Shown here: positions 62,130 to 64,000 of the stretch, one piece after another
Layout: every line of letters begins with the position of its first letter
How positions within the stretch are numbered: position 1 is the first letter of the stretch
Source of the DNA: Solobacterium sp.
GTDB taxonomy: Bacteria > Bacillota_I > Bacilli_A > Erysipelotrichales > Erysipelotrichaceae
Assembly (NCBI GenBank): GCA_017432325.1
Contig: JAFRJJ010000013.1
Coordinates: 1-64,000 of the forward strand
DNA length: 64,000 bases
Reading direction: 5' to 3'
Notes under the pieces: model-generated
Told to the model about the DNA's origin: nothing
The model's database searches: none
The model's input: the letters and a program-made list of their open reading frames with translations, nothing else
Program-made: the position numbers and the translations under genes

Positions 62130-63044
62130 CTATACATATTCATTCATATTCAGCGGTTTTTTACTGATTGCAAACGCGTCTTCGACCGTCTCGATCTTTG
62201 TGTTGAACAGTCTGGAAAATAGCTGCGGATCATTCAGTCTCACCATCGTATGTCCGTAGTTTTTCACTTCCGCGTCAGGGAAGATAAAACGGACATTTTC
62301 TCCTGCAGATACGTGCAGATGAACACTTTCCTTGTCAAGGAGTGCTATGTTGACAAGCTTTATCAGCGCTGTACTGTTCAGATAAACACACTCTTCGATC
62401 TTGATCTGTCTTCCGTCAGTCAGAAGCGTTGCATAACCGGCGATCTGGTTCCGGTTATCATAATACGCGGCGATCCTGCCTCCCTCTGCTGCGATCTCCT
62501 TTTTCAGGTTTTCGAAATACGTCAGATCTCTTGTATAGAAACCGTTGAATTTACGGATAAAAGCCGAGTAGACTTTCAGCATATCGATCGCTGACGGATC
62601 ATACGCGCACCCTGTTGCCGACGCCCTTTTGATCATGCTTTTTTTCAGCAGATAATCACTGCGGTAATAGATGGTCCGGAACCCGTACGGTTCATATAAT
62701 TTCGGGTCATATGCCTGGATCAGCGTCAGCAGTTCTGAATGCGAACAGGCGTCCAGAACAGTATGCAGCAGTTCCGACATTCTGCCCTGTCCGCGGTATT
62801 CCGGGAGCGTTGCCGCGCCTACCAGCATGCTCGCCTTAATGACACGTTCATTGAACATGATCGCGTGCGGTACCCGGCACAGCGCAGCTACTACTCTGCT
62901 GCCTTCCACATCCGCATATCCGTATTCCGGTTTATAGATACACCGGAAAAAGAAATCGATATAGTTCGGATCCTCATTTTCAAAACAACGTTTCCAGCAG
63001 TCGCGGATCCCTCCCGTCAATGCCGGTTCACCTCTTAGTATCAT
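62130..63044 (-). CDS. GNAT-family N-acetyltransferase, Eis-like
   Basis: A 304-residue protein with an N-terminal GNAT domain (about 1-140: 'AATLPEYRGQGRMSELLHTV' holds the acetyl-CoA loop, 'YEPYGFRTIYYRSDYLL' the end of the domain) and a C-terminal half (150-304) as in Eis-like acetyltransferases, where a second GNAT unit and a sterol-carrier-like domain follow. Eis enzymes acetylate amines, including aminoglycosides, but many relatives have unknown targets. Start: GAGGGG seven bases upstream. It follows the small membrane protein gene by 11 bases. Confidence 0.82.
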   Translation of the reverse strand: MILRGEPALTGGIRDCWKRCFENEDPNYIDFFFRCIYKPEYGYADVEGSRVVAALCRVPHAIMFNERVIKASMLVGAATLPEYRGQGRMSELLHTVLDACSHSELLTLIQAYDPKLYEPYGFRTIYYRSDYLLKKSMIKRASATGCAYDPSAIDMLKVYSAFIRKFNGFYTRDLTYFENLKKEIAAEGGRIAAYYDNRNQIAGYATLLTDGRQIKIEECVYLNSTALIKLVNIALLDKESVHLHVSAGENVRFIFPDAEVKNYGHTMVRLNDPQLFSRLFNTKIETVEDAFAISKKPLNMNEYV

Positions 63045-63055
63045 AGTTTGTCCCC

Positions 63056-63346
63056 TCAGCCACGCATTTTCATTTCATCACGGTTTTTGACAGTAAACTC
63101 CACATCGATCACATCATCCTCATTCAGCTGAGGTCTCTGCTCTCTCTGTTCTTTCTGTACTTCCTGATATACCGTTTCATTCAGACTGTCTTCTGCCTGT
63201 TTGATCTGTTTCTTCATGCGGAAATATCCGTATATCATGATTCCGAAGATCACCAGCAGCAGAGGCCACATGTAACGGATCACGAAATATGCGATAAAGC
63301 CTACCGCAAACAGCCAGAAGAGCTGTTTCAGCGTCATCTTATTCAT
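63056..63346 (-). CDS. Small membrane protein of unknown function
   Basis: A 96-residue protein with two close hydrophobic segments ('LFWLFAVGFIAYFVIRYMW', 'LLLVIFGIMIYGYFRM'), then a charged coiled-coil-like stretch (about 42-75) and a short 'DVIDVEFTVK' strand near the end. This layout is common in small Bacillota proteins near whiA-type genes, but no function is recognised. The ATG at 63346 has GGAGGG eight bases upstream and overlaps the whiA end by eight bases. Confidence 0.75.
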   Translation of the reverse strand: MNKMTLKQLFWLFAVGFIAYFVIRYMWPLLLVIFGIMIYGYFRMKKQIKQAEDSLNETVYQEVQKEQREQRPQLNEDDVIDVEFTVKNRDEMKMRG

Positions 63347-64000
63347 CTGTCTTACCCTCCGCTTTCACAGCCAGATCATGTATCTTGACAAACCGGTGCT
63401 TCAGACCGGACTTTGAAACAACGATACCTGTCTTTGCCTGATAAAGCTTTGCAAGTTCGTTTAATGAAGCCTCCGGATCGGCCAGCCTCAGCATGACCAC
63501 ATCCTTCAGTTTTTCATCCAGCTTTTCGATCAGTCCGGCTTCCTGGAGGATCCGGATATCTTCCAGCTGGGCATTGGCAGCCTTCAGACTCTTATAGTCA
63601 TTTGCCATATCCACATTGGCAAGCCTGGTCACACTGTTGGCAAAGTCCCTTGAGATACGGGCGTCCTCAAATTCCATCAGACATCTGTCGGCGCCGATGC
63701 AGCGGATAAAGTCCGCGATCTTTTCTGCCTGTTTGACATAGACGATCTGCCTGGAACGGCGCTCGATCACCTTTGCCTGGATATAGAAGCGTTCCATCAG
63801 GTTCACCAGGAAGCCTGCCTGGGCCGTATCTGCCGTGCGGATCTCCATATGGTATCCCGCTGTTTCCGGCGAGTTGATACTGCCGTCTGCCATGAACGCT
63901 CCTGCCAGATATGCCCTGGCACAGCTGTCCTTTGCGACGATTCTCTGCAGCGGCTTTTCCAGCAGTCCGCGTGAAGAGAACAATCCCAGATCCGTCAGGA
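63339..64000 (-). CDS. whiA: DNA-binding protein WhiA, C-terminal part (cut by the window edge)
   Basis: The frame is open to the right edge; about 220 residues are visible. They contain the LAGLIDADG-like part ('RAYLAGAFMADGSINSPET', 'GYHMEIRTADTAQAGFLVNL') and the C-terminal helix-turn-helix ('LRLADPEASLNELAKLYQAK', 'SKSGLKHRFVKIHDLA'). WhiA occurs throughout Gram-positive bacteria and affects division and chromosome segregation; in Streptomyces it controls sporulation. The N-terminus lies beyond the window. The gene is followed by a small membrane protein gene with overlapping start. Confidence 0.93.
   Translation of the reverse strand, partial: LTDLGLFSSRGLLEKPLQRIVAKDSCARAYLAGAFMADGSINSPETAGYHMEIRTADTAQAGFLVNLMERFYIQAKVIERRSRQIVYVKQAEKIADFIRCIGADRCLMEFEDARISRDFANSVTRLANVDMANDYKSLKAANAQLEDIRILQEAGLIEKLDEKLKDVVMLRLADPEASLNELAKLYQAKTGIVVSKSGLKHRFVKIHDLAVKAEGKTDE

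Noticed and set aside
1-64000. CRISPR arrays, tRNA or rRNA genes, prophage and restriction or defence genes
   Set aside because: Looked for across the window; no regularly spaced repeats, cloverleaf sequences, rRNA segments or recognisable phage/defence proteins were seen.

Overview
The window looks like chromosome of a low-GC Gram-positive bacterium (Bacillota), most likely a gut member of the Erysipelotrichia. The evidence is an sigH-like/rpmG/secE/nusG/rplKAJL/rpoBC block in Firmicutes order, a T-box in front of cysS, an L10 leader, a WhiA gene, an LPxTG surface protein, and an RpoB with Mollicute-like features. The species is inferred from gene content only. Nearly all genes lie on the minus strand; the main plus-strand exception is the pterin-cofactor cluster at about 15.5-25.2 kb. 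No rRNA, tRNA, CRISPR array or phage is visible.

Layout. 1-0.2 kb: tail of a transposase. 0.4-6.5 kb (-): a carbohydrate operon with a small membrane protein, a PRD/EIIB/EIIA regulator, two lactose/cellobiose-type PTS permeases and a ChbG/YdjC-type deacetylase. 6.7-12.7 kb (-): a secreted/membrane lipase-like protein with a polytopic C-terminus, a NAGPA-type glycosidase, a metallo-beta-lactamase-fold hydrolase and a proline-iminopeptidase-like hydrolase. 12.7-25.2 kb: a tungsten/pterin-cofactor locus: tungstate ABC transporter (tupABC), LysR regulator, MoeB/ThiF-like enzyme, MoeA, MoeA-PBP fusion, MoaC, MoaA, MOSC-MogA fusion, a tungsten-type aldehyde:ferredoxin oxidoreductase and a MoaD-like protein. 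25.3-28.7 kb (-): amino-acid genes (MalY/PatB lyase, RidA, M19 dipeptidase, ProC). 28.8-31.1 kb (-): an ABCG-like exporter pair. 31.3-52.2 kb (-): rpoC, rpoB, an RsmC-like methyltransferase, rplL, rplJ, a 2115-residue LPxTG adhesin, rplA, rplK, three accessory genes (AEC transporter, CYTH protein, SGNH hydrolase), nusG, secE and rpmG. 52.3-55.6 kb (-): sigma factor, rlmB, mrnC and cysS under a T-box. 55.7-64 kb (-): double peroxiredoxin-like protein, GYF_2 protein, an HTH/propeller/Fn3 membrane protein, ROK kinase, gapA, GNAT enzyme, a small membrane protein and the 3' part of whiA.

How genes work together. The 12.7-25.2 kb locus reads as one module: TupABC imports tungstate, MoaA and MoaC start pterin synthesis, the MoeB-like enzyme and MoaD-like carrier supply sulfur chemistry, the Mog and MoeA proteins insert the metal, and the aldehyde oxidoreductase uses the product. 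MoaE is not in the window. Neither is MobA, which a bis-pterin tungsten enzyme would not need.

The most notable observation is that the tungstate-binding lipoprotein (TupA) appears circularly permuted: the segment that normally forms its C-terminus follows the lipobox and linker, and the protein ends where that segment would normally begin. Its gene has a long structured leader that may be a Moco/Wco riboswitch. Other points of interest are an HTH-TM-propeller-Fn3-Cys-repeat protein with a palindrome at its start, a giant adhesin gene inside the ribosomal protein block, a lipase fused to a YhhN-like membrane domain, Asn in place of the rifampicin-contact His in RpoB, and a Cys T-box at the head of an operon containing RNA-processing genes and a sigma factor.
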